Numbered from the stretch's first letter, positions 27,577-36,277 are shown. The stretch: DNA of 64,000 nt from Candidatus Koribacter versatilis Ellin345 (GCF_000014005.1 NC_008009.1:744001-808000), one strand, 5' to 3'. A program made the numbers and translations. Notes: generated from the sequence alone by a model not told the origin.

Positions 27577-28821
27577 ATGAGCACTTATCAGGAGATCGTC
27601 GAACGCGAGCAGCAGTTCCTTCTCGGCACCTACGCGCGCTATCCGCTGGCATTGCAGCGGGGCAAGGGCGTTTATCTTTTCGACTTCGAGGGCAACAAGT
27701 ATCTCGACATGCTGAGCGGGTTGGGCGTGAATGCGTTGGGACACGCGCATCCGCGGATCGTGAAGGTCATCCGCGACCAGGCGGCGAAAGTCATCCACCT
27801 CTCAAACCTCTATTACAACGAGTACCAGGGGTTGCTGGCGGAAAAGCTATGCAAGCTCTCGGGACTGCAGCGCGCGTTCTTCTCCAACAGCGGTACCGAG
27901 GCGATTGAAGGTGCGTTGAAGCTGGTGCGTGCCGCGGGGCACGATCGCGGGGGTGAGGCGAAAAGCAAAGTCGTGGCGCTGGATGGTTCGTTCCATGGAC
28001 GCACGCTGGGCGCCCTCTCGCTCACCGGCCAGCCGAAGTATCGGAAGAACTTCGACCCGCTGCCGGGTGCAGTGCAGTTCATCGACCGCAACGACATCGA
28101 GCAACTGAACGCGGCGGTCTCGGATGAGACCTGCGCGATCGTGATCGAGCCAATCCAGGGCGAAGGCGGGATTCGTCCCGCAAGTGTGGAGTTTTTGAAA
28201 GCAGCACGCGAGGCGGCGACACGACACAACGCAGCTCTGATTTTCGACGAGATTCAATGTGGCATGGGACGCACCGGCACCATGTTCGCGTTCCAGTACT
28301 TCGGCGTGAAGCCGGATGTAGTCTGCCTGGCGAAGCCAATTGCGGCAGGCCTGCCGCTGGGCGCGTTCCTGGTGACAGAAGAATTGGGGGCGGCGATGTC
28401 GGCGGGCAAGCACGGCACCACATTCGGTGGCGGACCTCTCGCGTCCCGCGTGGCGCTGGAATACTTCGCGATCCTCGAAGAAGAACATCGTCTGGAGCAG
28501 GTGCAGAGGGTCGGCGCCTACTTCACAGCGGAGTTGCAGAACCTGGTGGACAAATTCGAAATCGCGGTGGAGCAGCGCGGCGTGGGGATGATCCAGGCGC
28601 TGGAGTTGAGTGTTCCGGCGAAGGGATTTGTGGAAGGCGCAATCGCCGAGGGCGTGCTCTGGAACGTGACCCAGGAGAACGTCATTCGTTTCCTCCCGCC
28701 GTTTCTGACGGAAGAAAAGCACATCGATAAGGGAATTAAGACGCTGAAGAAGCTGCTGAAGGCCACGCAGAAGGAAGCGAAGGCGGCGAAGAAGGCAGAG
28801 AGCGCGGTCGCGGCGCAATAA
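27577..28821 (+). CDS. argD: acetylornithine aminotransferase-like class III PLP enzyme
   Basis: A 414-residue enzyme from the ATG at 27577, which has an AGGA about 8 bases upstream; the ATG at 27541 would add 12 residues. It would transfer the amino group between N-acetylornithine and 2-oxoglutarate in arginine synthesis. FSNSGTEAIEGALKLVR (103-119) binds the PLP phosphate, FDEIQCGMGRTG has the cofactor-contacting D224, and K253 in CLAKPIAAGLPLG is the Schiff-base lysine. The C-terminal tail is Lys/Ala-rich. No other arginine gene is nearby, so a broader-specificity omega-aminotransferase (GABA or succinylornithine) remains possible. Confidence 0.82.
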   Translation: MSTYQEIVEREQQFLLGTYARYPLALQRGKGVYLFDFEGNKYLDMLSGLGVNALGHAHPRIVKVIRDQAAKVIHLSNLYYNEYQGLLAEKLCKLSGLQRAFFSNSGTEAIEGALKLVRAAGHDRGGEAKSKVVALDGSFHGRTLGALSLTGQPKYRKNFDPLPGAVQFIDRNDIEQLNAAVSDETCAIVIEPIQGEGGIRPASVEFLKAAREAATRHNAALIFDEIQCGMGRTGTMFAFQYFGVKPDVVCLAKPIAAGLPLGAFLVTEELGAAMSAGKHGTTFGGGPLASRVALEYFAILEEEHRLEQVQRVGAYFTAELQNLVDKFEIAVEQRGVGMIQALELSVPAKGFVEGAIAEGVLWNVTQENVIRFLPPFLTEEKHIDKGIKTLKKLLKATQKEAKAAKKAESAVAAQ

Positions 28822-28825
28822 AATC

Positions 28826-28847
28826 GGGGAGCCGAGGTGGGCTCCCC
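28826..28847 (+). terminator. hairpin after the aminotransferase gene
   Basis: Arms GGGGAGCC (28826-28833) and GGCTCCCC (28840-28847) pair perfectly around a 6-nt loop, four bases past the argD-like stop codon. No T-run follows, so termination may be incomplete and could allow read-through into the hydrolase gene 66 bases later. Confidence 0.55.
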
Positions 28848-28912
28848 TAAGAAGCGACAGAGGCGATATATCGGTTAGTTAGAGTGGCTCGGTGGTGTGC
28901 CGGTTGCACGAA

Positions 28913-29782
28913 ATGATTGAGGCGCAGCAAACATTCTTGGGCCAAACCACTGAGCACGATTTCACGCTCCCGACGGGCCATCGCATGCACTATCGGAAGG
29001 TAGGCAACGGCCCGCCCGTGGTGCTCATTCATGGGCTGATCGCGTCTTCCTTTTCATGGCGCTTTAATCTTCCTGCCCTGGCGCAGCACTTCACCTGCTA
29101 CGCCGTAGATCTGTTGGGGATGGGCGACGCCGAGCGTCCTTCGGGAGTGGATGTGTCGCCGCGCGGGCTGGCCGAGGGGCTGGTGGCTTTCCTGAAGGCG
29201 CAGAGCGGCGGGCCGTGGAGCATCATTGGAACTTCACACGGCGGTGCAGTGGCAATCTGGCTGGCGCGGCTGGCTCGTGCGGCGGGACTGGAACTGAATC
29301 GGCTGGTGCTGTCGGCACCGGCGAATCCTTGGTCGCAGCATGGACGTCGGCTAGCTCCGTTCGCCGCGCATCCGATTTCGCGCGCGGTGGTGAAGGCTTC
29401 GCGATGGGCGTATATCCCGGTGCGACGCATGACGTTCTCGCGAATGTATGGCGACCGTCGGCTCATCACAAAAGAAACGCTGGCGGGCTATGCACGGCCA
29501 TTGAAGATCAAGGGCACGGTGCCGCACTGCCTCGATCTGCTGAAAAACTGGGTGCGCAACGTCGATGAACTCGAGGGCGTCATGCGCGGGATTGATGTTC
29601 CTACGCTCCTGGTGTGGGGGACGAAGGACCGACTGGTGTATTTCTCTTCGGCGCAGCGAATGTTGGAGACGATTCCTGACGCGCGACTGCTGAAGATCGA
29701 AGGCGCTGGGCACCTGCCGTATGAAGAGCGTCCCGAAGAGTGGAATGCCGCCGTGGTACCTTTCCTGAGAGACGCACATTAG
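28913..29782 (+). CDS. alpha/beta-hydrolase
   Basis: A 289-residue hydrolase from the ATG at 28913; a GTG at 28892 would add seven residues and neither has a strong ribosome-binding site. The HG of the oxyanion loop is at VLIHGLIASSFSW, the nucleophile is S108 in GTSHGG, the acid D239 in WGTKDRL, and the histidine H267 in GAGHLPYEERP, the complete triad in family order. No signal peptide is seen, so it is cytoplasmic. The DedA-family gene begins on the base after its stop codon, indicating an operon. Substrate (ester, epoxide or haloalkane) cannot be told. Confidence 0.85.
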   Translation: MIEAQQTFLGQTTEHDFTLPTGHRMHYRKVGNGPPVVLIHGLIASSFSWRFNLPALAQHFTCYAVDLLGMGDAERPSGVDVSPRGLAEGLVAFLKAQSGGPWSIIGTSHGGAVAIWLARLARAAGLELNRLVLSAPANPWSQHGRRLAPFAAHPISRAVVKASRWAYIPVRRMTFSRMYGDRRLITKETLAGYARPLKIKGTVPHCLDLLKNWVRNVDELEGVMRGIDVPTLLVWGTKDRLVYFSSAQRMLETIPDARLLKIEGAGHLPYEERPEEWNAAVVPFLRDAH

Positions 29783-30382
29783 GTGGAGTTCCTCTTCGAT
29801 TTTCTGCGCGAGCACTTCCAGCAGCATGGCTACTGGACGGTCGCCATTGCGCTGCTACTGGAAAATGCCGGCGTTCCGGTGCCGGGCGAAAGCATCCTGC
29901 TGTTCGCCTCGTTCGTCGCCTACTCACAGGGTACGATTCGCATTCCATTGCTGATCGTCGTGGCAATCGCATCGGCGGTGGCGGGCGACAATATCGGGTA
30001 CTGGATCGGGCTGCGCGGCGGGCGCCCACTGCTGGAGAAGTACCAGAAGTTCTTCCGCATTTCGCATCAGACCCTGGTCAAGGGCGAGCAATCGTTCGAA
30101 CGCTACGGGTCGGCGACGGTATTCATCGCCCGGTTTGTGTTCGGGCTGCGGATCATCTGCGGGCCGCTGGCCGGCGTGCTGCGGATGCCGTGGCGGCGCT
30201 TCCTGTTATTCAATGTTCTCGGCGCGACCGTGTGGGTGGTGGCTATGGTCACGATCGGAGCGCTCTTCGGCCGGCACTGGAACAAGGTCGTCGAGGTAAT
30301 GGGCGGCGTGAATGCCGTGATATTTGTGGCGGTAGCGATCGCGTTGTTCCTGGCTTGGCGGCATTTTCGTCGCCGCCGCTGA
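29783..30382 (+). CDS. DedA-family membrane protein
   Basis: A 199-residue integral membrane protein starting with GTG directly after the TAG of the hydrolase gene. The DedA signature ENAGVPVPGE lies at about 27-36, and the conserved segment FIARFVFGLRIICGPLAGVLRMPWRRFLLFNVLGATVW follows at about 114-152 with the key arginines. About five hydrophobic helices are present and the C-terminus is basic (HFRRRR). DedA proteins act in the inner membrane in lipid (undecaprenyl phosphate or phospholipid) translocation and envelope homeostasis. It belongs to the same gene string as the PGPGW and DUF58 genes that follow. Confidence 0.9.
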   Translation: MEFLFDFLREHFQQHGYWTVAIALLLENAGVPVPGESILLFASFVAYSQGTIRIPLLIVVAIASAVAGDNIGYWIGLRGGRPLLEKYQKFFRISHQTLVKGEQSFERYGSATVFIARFVFGLRIICGPLAGVLRMPWRRFLLFNVLGATVWVVAMVTIGALFGRHWNKVVEVMGGVNAVIFVAVAIALFLAWRHFRRRR

Positions 30383-30484
30383 TTTCCAAGCCAGATTCAT
30401 CAAACTCTTACGTTGTTAGCCGATGATGTACGTATGCCGGAATTTTCCTGCGGCGTTTTGGGAAAGTTGGCATCCAATGGGCAA

Positions 30485-30724
30485 ATGGCAATCACCCGGC
30501 TCAAACGCGCGATATGGCTGTTGATCGGCTGGGTGTTGCTCGTTGCCGGCATCGTTGGACTCTTCCTGCCATTTCCCGGGTTCGCGCTGATCGTGCTTGG
30601 ATTGCTCACGCTATCTTCGGAATATGTCTGGGCGAACAACCTGATCGGACGACTGCGCGGCCGTTTTCCAAAGACGGTGAACGCAGTTGAGAAGTACTCC
30701 GGGCGCGCCACTTCCGCCGACTGA
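30485..30724 (+). CDS. small PGPGW-type membrane protein
   Basis: A 79-residue protein from the ATG at 30485 (MAITRLKRAIWLLIGWVLLVAGIVGLFLPFPGFALIVLGLLTLSSEY); an ATG at 30434 would add 17 residues. Two membrane helices (about 10-30 and 32-48) enclose LPFPGF, in the position of the PGPGW motif of PF09656 'putative transmembrane' proteins, and a basic amphipathic C-terminal stretch follows. Function is unknown. It lies between the DedA and DUF58 genes on the same strand. Confidence 0.65.
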   Translation: MAITRLKRAIWLLIGWVLLVAGIVGLFLPFPGFALIVLGLLTLSSEYVWANNLIGRLRGRFPKTVNAVEKYSGRATSAD

Positions 30725-30756
30725 GCGGGTATCCGCGATAGAATCGCATCAGCCGG

Positions 30757-32145
30757 ATGCGAGAACTCCTGAAGCTTGCACTATCGAAGATTGATCGCGG
30801 CGCGTGGGCGCGCTTCTTCATCGCGATCTTTGGCCTGACGCTGGCGTTCTCGGCGGCGATGCTCTCAACCGTCGCCAACGAAGCCGGTAACGCGATTGCT
30901 GGAATCATCCTCGCGAGTTCCGCGCTCCTTCTCGCTGTCGTCGTCGGTATTGCCGTCGTCCCCTACTTGGCAAAGCGAGTGCGAATCCGGCGCGTACGCG
31001 ACGCTCTGAACTATGAGGTCACGCGCGAAGGCACGATCTATCTCGTGCTGGCACTCGTGATCGGGATCGCCGCGCTCAACACCGGCAATAACCTTCTCTT
31101 CATTGTGGTCTCAGCGATGCTGGCTGCGGTGGTGGTTTCGGGCGTCGCGAGTGCCATGGTGTTGCTCGGCCTCGAACTCGAAGTGATCGTTCCCGAGCAC
31201 CTGTTTGCCGGCAGTGTCGCGATGGCGCGACTTGTGCTTCGCAACAAGAACCGTCTGGTGCCTGCATTTTCCGTGAGCGTCGTGCCGCCGAAGCATAAGA
31301 AGGCGAAGAAGCACATCACGATGCATCGGTCATCGTTTCGCTTCCCGCCCAAGTCTGCGCCTGGAAAAGAATGGTTTCTGTGGCCGGATCTATCGGTCCG
31401 TTGGGAGACCGAAGCGCAGCCATCCGAGGAGCTCTTTCGCGGCACGGTGTACTTTCCATTCATCCCGGCAAGGCAATCGGCCCAGGCCGAAGTCGAACTC
31501 AGCTTCGCGAAACGCGGTTCGTATGCACAGAGCGGATTCGGGCTTCAAACCCGGTTTCCATTCTCGTTCCTGACCAAGACACGGACGATTGCGATGAAGC
31601 GCGAGGTTGTGGTGTATCCCTCTGTCGATTCCACGGACGAATACTTCGAGATGCTGCCATTGATCACGGGAGAGTTCGAATCGTACGTGCGCGGACGTGG
31701 ATACGACCTCTATCGCATTCGCGATTACGCGATGGAAGATTCAGCCCGCCACGTGGATTGGAAAGCAACCGCGCGCACCGGCGACCTGAAGGTCCGCGAG
31801 TTCACGCGCGAGGATGAGCGGAAGCTGCGCATCGTATTCGACAATCCCGAACCCGGGCGAATTTCTCCAGAAGGCTACGAACGTGGGGTGCAACTCGCGG
31901 CGTCGCTGGCATGGCATTTTGCAGGAGATACGACCGAACTCTCGTTCGCGGCGCCGGGCTATTCAGGGTCGAACGAGATCTACGAATTTCTGCGGTATGC
32001 AGCGCTGGTACAGCCGAAACCGGGTGAATCCGTGCTCGATGGGTTGGAAATCACGGACGACTACAACATCGTGATCACGCCGCGAAAGCGTGGGAGCATT
32101 CCGACGCCGCTCTGGAACTGCTCGTATTTCCTCTTCCTTGAGTAA
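30757..32145 (+). CDS. DUF58 protein
   Basis: A 462-residue membrane-anchored protein. Two pairs of helices lie at about 18-70 and 90-135. The diagnostic DUF58 block is at about 320-370: GRGYDLYRIRDYAMEDSARHVDWKATARTGDLKVREFTREDERKL, followed by a vWA-like region. DUF58 proteins usually sit with a MoxR ATPase and vWA-domain proteins, in what is thought to be a chaperone system. No MoxR or transglutaminase gene is adjacent here, which makes this an incomplete version of that locus. It ends the gene string that starts with the alpha/beta-hydrolase. Its own ribosome-binding site is weak. Confidence 0.88.
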   Translation: MRELLKLALSKIDRGAWARFFIAIFGLTLAFSAAMLSTVANEAGNAIAGIILASSALLLAVVVGIAVVPYLAKRVRIRRVRDALNYEVTREGTIYLVLALVIGIAALNTGNNLLFIVVSAMLAAVVVSGVASAMVLLGLELEVIVPEHLFAGSVAMARLVLRNKNRLVPAFSVSVVPPKHKKAKKHITMHRSSFRFPPKSAPGKEWFLWPDLSVRWETEAQPSEELFRGTVYFPFIPARQSAQAEVELSFAKRGSYAQSGFGLQTRFPFSFLTKTRTIAMKREVVVYPSVDSTDEYFEMLPLITGEFESYVRGRGYDLYRIRDYAMEDSARHVDWKATARTGDLKVREFTREDERKLRIVFDNPEPGRISPEGYERGVQLAASLAWHFAGDTTELSFAAPGYSGSNEIYEFLRYAALVQPKPGESVLDGLEITDDYNIVITPRKRGSIPTPLWNCSYFLFLE

Positions 32146-32230
32146 GAGCAATCAGCGAAAAAGTGACGGATTTGCTTGCATGAGAGCTGGATTGGGTCTA
32201 AAGTGCCGTCCCACCTGTGGGCGAATAGCC

Positions 32231-32269
32231 GTCCTCCCCCCGAGGCGGCGTTCGGGAGGACTTGCAATG
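32231..32269 (+). promoter_or_regulatory. hairpin sequestering the ribosome-binding site of the CBS gene
   Basis: GTCCTCCC (32231-32238) pairs perfectly with GGGAGGAC (32254-32261) across a 15-nt loop. The right arm is the ribosome-binding site itself (GGGAGGA), six bases before the ATG at 32267. If it forms in the mRNA, initiation would be blocked unless the stem is opened by heat, a protein, a ligand or upstream translation. Confidence 0.6.
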
Positions 32270-32695
32270 CCAGCCATCCTCGAACTGCTGAAGCAAAACC
32301 ACCACGATCTCCATGTTGTGCAACACGATCAATCGGTGATCGAAGCCGTGCACTTCATGGTGGAGAACAACGTAGGCGCAGTGCCTGTGTTAGACCACGG
32401 ACATTTGGTCGGCATCTTCTCCGAACGCGATGTCATGACCCGCGTCGTGGTGCGAGGCATGGATCCGCACAGCACAACCGTTGAAACGGTGATGACGCCG
32501 GAGCCACTCGCGGTCGCGCCGGAGACGTCGGTCCACGACTGCATGGTACTGATGAAGCAGCACAAGTTTCGGCACCTGCCGGTATGCGAAGGCCGAAGGC
32601 TGGTCGGCTTTCTCTCGCTCCGCGACCTTCTGTTGTACGAGGTAGATGAGAAGGACGTCGAAGTGCGCATGATGCGGGCGTATATCGCGAGCTGA
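32267..32695 (+). CDS. two-CBS-domain protein
   Basis: A 142-residue protein made of two CBS domains and little else. The first covers about 8-60 (QSVIEAVHFMVENNVGAVPVLDHGHLVGIFSERDVMTRVV) and the second about 75-130 (VMTPEPLAVAPETSVHDCMVLMKQHKFRHLPVCEGRRLVGFLSLRDLLLYEV). Such stand-alone pairs bind adenosine nucleotides or SAM and act as energy sensors on a partner. The ATG at 32267 is preceded by a strong GGGAGGA. The target protein is unknown; neighbours give no hint. The leader can fold over the ribosome-binding site. Confidence 0.9.
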   Translation: MPAILELLKQNHHDLHVVQHDQSVIEAVHFMVENNVGAVPVLDHGHLVGIFSERDVMTRVVVRGMDPHSTTVETVMTPEPLAVAPETSVHDCMVLMKQHKFRHLPVCEGRRLVGFLSLRDLLLYEVDEKDVEVRMMRAYIAS

Positions 32696-32717
32696 CGGTT
32701 TGCGCGGCTGGCGTGGA

Positions 32718-32921
32718 TCAACCGCGATAGACCGCCAAAGTCAGGAGCACGGCGGCGAGTTCGCTGGTGAGGATCAACCAGTAGGCGCTGGGACTCTCCT
32801 TGCGTTTCACCAGCCCCAGGGGCATGGTTGCGACCCCGGCCGCCAGTTGCACCACGATCCAGACGACAAGTAAACGTGCAAGCTGCCACGGCTTGATCTG
32901 CAGGAGGAGGGCGGCTCTCAT
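32718..32921 (-). CDS. small two-helix membrane protein
   Basis: A 67-residue protein from the ATG at 32919-32921, which overlaps the stop codon of the upstream gene (ATGA), a sign of translational coupling. Hydrophobic segments lie at about 13-33 (QLARLLVVWIVVQLAAGVATM) and 45-65, with a basic loop KRKES between. No family is recognised. The coupling suggests that it works with the larger membrane protein encoded before it. Confidence 0.6.
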   Translation of the reverse strand: MRAALLLQIKPWQLARLLVVWIVVQLAAGVATMPLGLVKRKESPSAYWLILTSELAAVLLTLAVYRG

Positions 32922-34408
32922 GCGCTCACGGTGCGGGCTTTCAATTTCGCGATGTCGCGGATTTGGCAGCAGAGCCACTCGGCTTCGTTGTGGTCGCGTA
33001 ACGCGTTGCCCATTGGGTATTCACGGTCGTTGAGGGCTTGAATCGTAATCGTGTAATACGGAATGCCGCTGCTGCCCCCGCCAGATTGCATGGTGATCTT
33101 CGGGTAGATGGCCTTGATCTCGCCTGCGAGCCAGCGCTTATCGCTGTGATAGCCGAGGAGGTTGGTGTGGACCTCGACGGCGTCGGATTTGACCACGATG
33201 CGGGCAGTGCCGAACCACAAATTCACGGCAATGAACCAGAGCAGAAGGTCCATCAGTCCGAAGACGATAGGAAAGAGGAACGGCGCGTGCATCACGAAAA
33301 TAAGTACCTCCGCGCCACCGAAGAAGATGGCGAAGAGCGTGACGCCGATGGCGGAGCTGACGTTTCGTCCGGCAGGAAAGTAGAACTGCGTACCGCCTTC
33401 GGGTGCAGCGGATACAACCACTGTTCCACGAACTGGCGCAGTCGGCGGATGGATGCGCTGCTCTTCTTCTTCGTGGGTTTGCCAGTCGGCGAGACTTGGC
33501 GATCCTCGAGTCTCGAAAACGGGGACCTCGTAGTTGTCGTCGAAGTTGACGCCGGGGACGTCGGCCTCCGCGCGCAGGAGCCAGAGAATTTCGTTGGCCG
33601 AAGTCGTGTGATCGGTGGCTGGCATGTTACGCGGAATTTCGAACTCAACCGGGATGGCGCTGCCTGTTGGGCCGGCCATGATGTACTCGGAACCGAGGTT
33701 CGTCGTGTCCTTCCAACGAATATGATCGCTCGTGGAACGGTCTTTGCCGCTGCCGCTGGTGACGCGATTCAAGCACGTAAGCGAAAGGTTGATGCCGTGC
33801 GGTAATGGGTAAGGCAAGCGGACGTCAATCGTGCCGCGAAGTTTCCCGCCGAGAGGCGCGGGCAAGGATTGCATTTGGAGGAAAGTGCGGCCAAAACGGA
33901 GTTGCCGCAGCGTCTGCACAATGGCGGTGACCAGGAGAAAAATGCCGACCGCCGGGAAGAGCCCAACGACAATGTAGGCCCACTTATTCGGCTGTGGGTT
34001 CTTGGTTACGGCGAAGGCCGCGCCCCACGAAATCGCGTTCCAAACCAGGGCGAAAAACCACAGACCGAGGGCCGAATAGCGAGAGGCGCCATTCGCGCGG
34101 CTTTGCGCCCAGTCTTCGCGCCAAAGCCAGGGGGAATCCGGGTTGGCGGCACGAATTGCATTCACCCGTTTTTGCGTGCGTCCGGACTGCAATCCTGCGG
34201 CGAAGATGAGTGCGCCGAATCCGGCGAAGACCAGGCCGAAGATGATCCCTATCCACGGATTTTTGAAGTTGGGATTATCCAGATTCTTTGCGCTCATTCC
34301 GGCGAAGAAAAGTCCCATGCCAATAAAGGGCAGGCTAAACAGCATGAGACAACCGCTGCCGGCGTTCGAACTGGATGAATTCGACGACGAGGTGAGCGTA
34401 AATGGCAT
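32918..34408 (-). CDS. multi-helix membrane protein, DUF3592-like
   Basis: A 496-residue protein with a serine-rich N-terminus, two helices at about 20-75, two more at about 115-165, a large soluble beta-rich region (about 175-345), and two helices at about 355-405 followed by a C-terminal domain. The soluble part has DVRLPYPLPHGINLSLTCLNRV and VPVEFEIPRNMPATD-like stretches that resemble arrestin-like or DUF3592-type proteins, but I cannot name a function. It is translated in overlap with a small membrane protein. It diverges from an outer-membrane barrel gene over a 208-bp region that contains a CGGAAAG-CTGCG-CTTTCCG hairpin. Confidence 0.6.
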   Translation of the reverse strand: MPFTLTSSSNSSSSNAGSGCLMLFSLPFIGMGLFFAGMSAKNLDNPNFKNPWIGIIFGLVFAGFGALIFAAGLQSGRTQKRVNAIRAANPDSPWLWREDWAQSRANGASRYSALGLWFFALVWNAISWGAAFAVTKNPQPNKWAYIVVGLFPAVGIFLLVTAIVQTLRQLRFGRTFLQMQSLPAPLGGKLRGTIDVRLPYPLPHGINLSLTCLNRVTSGSGKDRSTSDHIRWKDTTNLGSEYIMAGPTGSAIPVEFEIPRNMPATDHTTSANEILWLLRAEADVPGVNFDDNYEVPVFETRGSPSLADWQTHEEEEQRIHPPTAPVRGTVVVSAAPEGGTQFYFPAGRNVSSAIGVTLFAIFFGGAEVLIFVMHAPFLFPIVFGLMDLLLWFIAVNLWFGTARIVVKSDAVEVHTNLLGYHSDKRWLAGEIKAIYPKITMQSGGGSSGIPYYTITIQALNDREYPMGNALRDHNEAEWLCCQIRDIAKLKARTVSA

Positions 34409-34616
34409 GGTGGTGGCGGCATTATAGGCCGGAAAGCTGCGCTTTCCGCGGCAACGTTTCCGGCAGAAGCTCAGAAATACCTACAGCAGCCCACCTTCGG
34501 AACGGCACGCCCATCCAACTCTCCAAAACGTACCCAAATTCATGCTGAACGCCTTCTCTCGAGGGTGCACGAACGAGGGCACGCAATTTTGAACGCCGTT
34601 TTTGGAGATGGGAGAC

Positions 34617-35183
34617 ATGCGGAAGATTTCGTTATTTGTTGCGTTAGCCGCTTTGTTAATGCTGGCGCCGGCCCTGTACGCGCAAGACCACGTGGAAGTA
34701 GGTGTTTTCGCGGATTGGACGCGGCTCTCGACCGGAAATATCGACAAGAATTACGTCGGTGTAGGTGGGCGTGTTGGATTCAACGTCAATCGACACGCGA
34801 CGATCGAAGCGGAAGGTACGTGGGACCCCAACCGTGCGATCACGTTCGTTTCCAACACGGGCGGCGTGCTGAACACCTATAGCACCGACCTGCACCTTGT
34901 GAACTTCATGGCTGGTCCGAAATTCCAGACTTCCGGACCGGTCCGCATCTTCGCAACGGTAAAAGGCGGACTGCTGAATTTCAATTACGGGAACAACAGC
35001 TTTACCTCGCAAGTGAATGGGGTTCCCGACGGCGGTACGCATGGCGTGCTGTACCCGGGCGGTGGTCTTGAGGCGTACCTGGGACCTATCGGCCTGCGCG
35101 TTGATGTGGGTGACGAAATCTACTTCTCCAATGGAGCACATAACAATCTGAAGGTCTCGGCAGGACCGACCTTCCGGTTCTAA
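34617..35183 (+). CDS. small outer-membrane beta-barrel protein
   Basis: A 188-residue protein from the ATG at 34617 (preceded by GGGAGA). Signal peptide MRKISLFVALAALLMLAPALYAQ, then alternating hydrophobic/polar strands (VEVGVFADWTRL, YVGVGGRVGFNV, ATIEAEGTWD, IRVFATVKGG) ending with the C-terminal phenylalanine typical of outer-membrane barrels (SAGPTFRF). The size fits an eight-stranded OmpX/OmpA-like barrel. Its role is unknown. A clear terminator follows. Confidence 0.8.
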   Translation: MRKISLFVALAALLMLAPALYAQDHVEVGVFADWTRLSTGNIDKNYVGVGGRVGFNVNRHATIEAEGTWDPNRAITFVSNTGGVLNTYSTDLHLVNFMAGPKFQTSGPVRIFATVKGGLLNFNYGNNSFTSQVNGVPDGGTHGVLYPGGGLEAYLGPIGLRVDVGDEIYFSNGAHNNLKVSAGPTFRF

Positions 35184-35210
35184 GAACAAATCACAATTCG
35201 AGAAGCGAAC

Positions 35211-35246
35211 GGGCAGCTTGATCCAGGGCTGCCCTTTTGCTTTTTG
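35211..35246 (+). terminator. rho-independent terminator after the beta-barrel gene
   Basis: Arms GGGCAGC (35211-35217) and GCTGCCC (35228-35234) pair around a 10-nt loop and are followed by TTTTGCTTTTT. It lies 28 bases past the barrel gene stop and 55 bases before the Lrp-type gene start. Confidence 0.85.
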
Positions 35247-35301
35247 TGACGTGCGACACAGCGCGATCCGGTGGCGGAAGTTACGATTTTCATGGTTCGC
35301 C

Positions 35302-35790
35302 ATGAAAGACACCTTCGAACATCTGCTGGACGAGATTGGGTGGAACATCCTCGGAGCGTTGCAGCAGAACGCACGCATTCCATACGCGGAGTTGGGTCGA
35401 ATCGTTGGGCTTTCGACGCCGGCGGTGACGGAACGCGTGCGCAAGATGGAGGATGCCGGGATCATTGTGGGCTATCGCGCACAGATTGACCCGGTAAAGG
35501 TGGGGCTGCCGATCCTGGCCTTCGTGAATGTGAAGGTCGGCGGCGAGAACCTGACGCGCTTCATGGAATTGGCGGGCGAACATCCCGAAGTGCTGGAATG
35601 CCATCGCGTTACTGGCGCCGACTCGTTTCTGATCAAGATCGCGGTGGCGGATGTAGGGCACCTCGAGCGCCTGCTCGATGCGCTGATGCCCTACGTTGCG
35701 ACGACTACGCAGATGGTGCTTTCTACGGCGCTGGCGTGGGGGAATATTGTGCGTGCAGGCGAGGCGACCGAGCCCGCAGGCCGAACTTAA
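35302..35790 (+). CDS. Lrp/AsnC-family transcriptional regulator
   Basis: A 162-residue regulator, the family's usual length. The N-terminal helix-turn-helix is LDEIGWNILGALQQNARIPYAELGRIVGLSTPAVTERVRKMEDAGIIVGYRA, followed by the RAM (ligand-binding) domain from about residue 68 (LPILAFVNVKV...HPEVLECHRVTGADSFLIKIAV). Such proteins form octamers that sense amino acids. The start at 35302 was chosen because upstream residues are not family-like; the ribosome-binding site is poor. It precedes a DsrC homologue and a cysteine-desulfurase-like gene after 145 bp, so cysteine or sulfur control is a plausible role. Confidence 0.88.
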   Translation: MKDTFEHLLDEIGWNILGALQQNARIPYAELGRIVGLSTPAVTERVRKMEDAGIIVGYRAQIDPVKVGLPILAFVNVKVGGENLTRFMELAGEHPEVLECHRVTGADSFLIKIAVADVGHLERLLDALMPYVATTTQMVLSTALAWGNIVRAGEATEPAGRT

Positions 35791-35935
35791 CGAACTGCAA
35801 CTCTATAGTGAGTTGGACTTTTGTTTCTCGCCTGAATTCCTAAAACAACCATCATTTCTGCATGTAAAACGCCTATTCGCTTTACGTAGGATTTTCCTAT
35901 TGCAAGCTGCGCACAGGCGCGCTTGGCGAGGCGAC

Positions 35936-36268
35936 ATGATTACGGCGGAACTGCGGAAGTTTGCGTGGAACGATCGGGATGTGGATGTTGACGACGATGG
36001 ATTCATCCTGCAACCCGAACTGTGGGATGCGACATTAGCGCTGGTGCTGGCGCAAACCGATGGCGTTAACGAATTGAGCGAAGCGCATTGGAAAATCATT
36101 CATTACGTCCGCGCTTACTTCCGGGAGCACGGTGCCGTGCCCACGGTGCGCGCGATGTGCTCGGAGTCGCAGATTTCGCTGCGGGGATTCTACGAACTCT
36201 TTCCTGCTGGGCCGATCCGGGGAGCGTGCAGGATTGCCGGACTGCCAAAGCCCTCAGGGTGCGTTTAG
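35936..36268 (+). CDS. dsrC: DsrC-family sulfur carrier with both C-terminal cysteines
   Basis: A 110-residue DsrC/TusE-family protein. The C-terminal arm GACRIAGLPKPSGCV contains two cysteines, C98 and the penultimate C109, ten residues apart. TusE proteins of tRNA thiolation keep only the last one, whereas true DsrC keeps both and carries a trisulfide in sulfite reduction or sulfur oxidation. The body (DDGFILQPELWDATLALVLAQ, HWKIIHYVRAYFREHGAVPTVR) matches the family. GAGG precedes the ATG. It is followed after 9 bp by a cysteine-desulfurase-like gene, and preceded by an Lrp regulator. No dsrAB or dsrEFH is in the window, so its redox partner is unknown; persulfide transfer from the desulfurase is an inference. 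Confidence 0.9.
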   Translation: MITAELRKFAWNDRDVDVDDDGFILQPELWDATLALVLAQTDGVNELSEAHWKIIHYVRAYFREHGAVPTVRAMCSESQISLRGFYELFPAGPIRGACRIAGLPKPSGCV

Positions 36269-36277
36269 GAAGCTGCG

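Noticed and set aside
35936-36268. TusE assignment for the DsrC-family protein
   Set aside because: TusE keeps only the penultimate cysteine; here both C-terminal arm cysteines are present.
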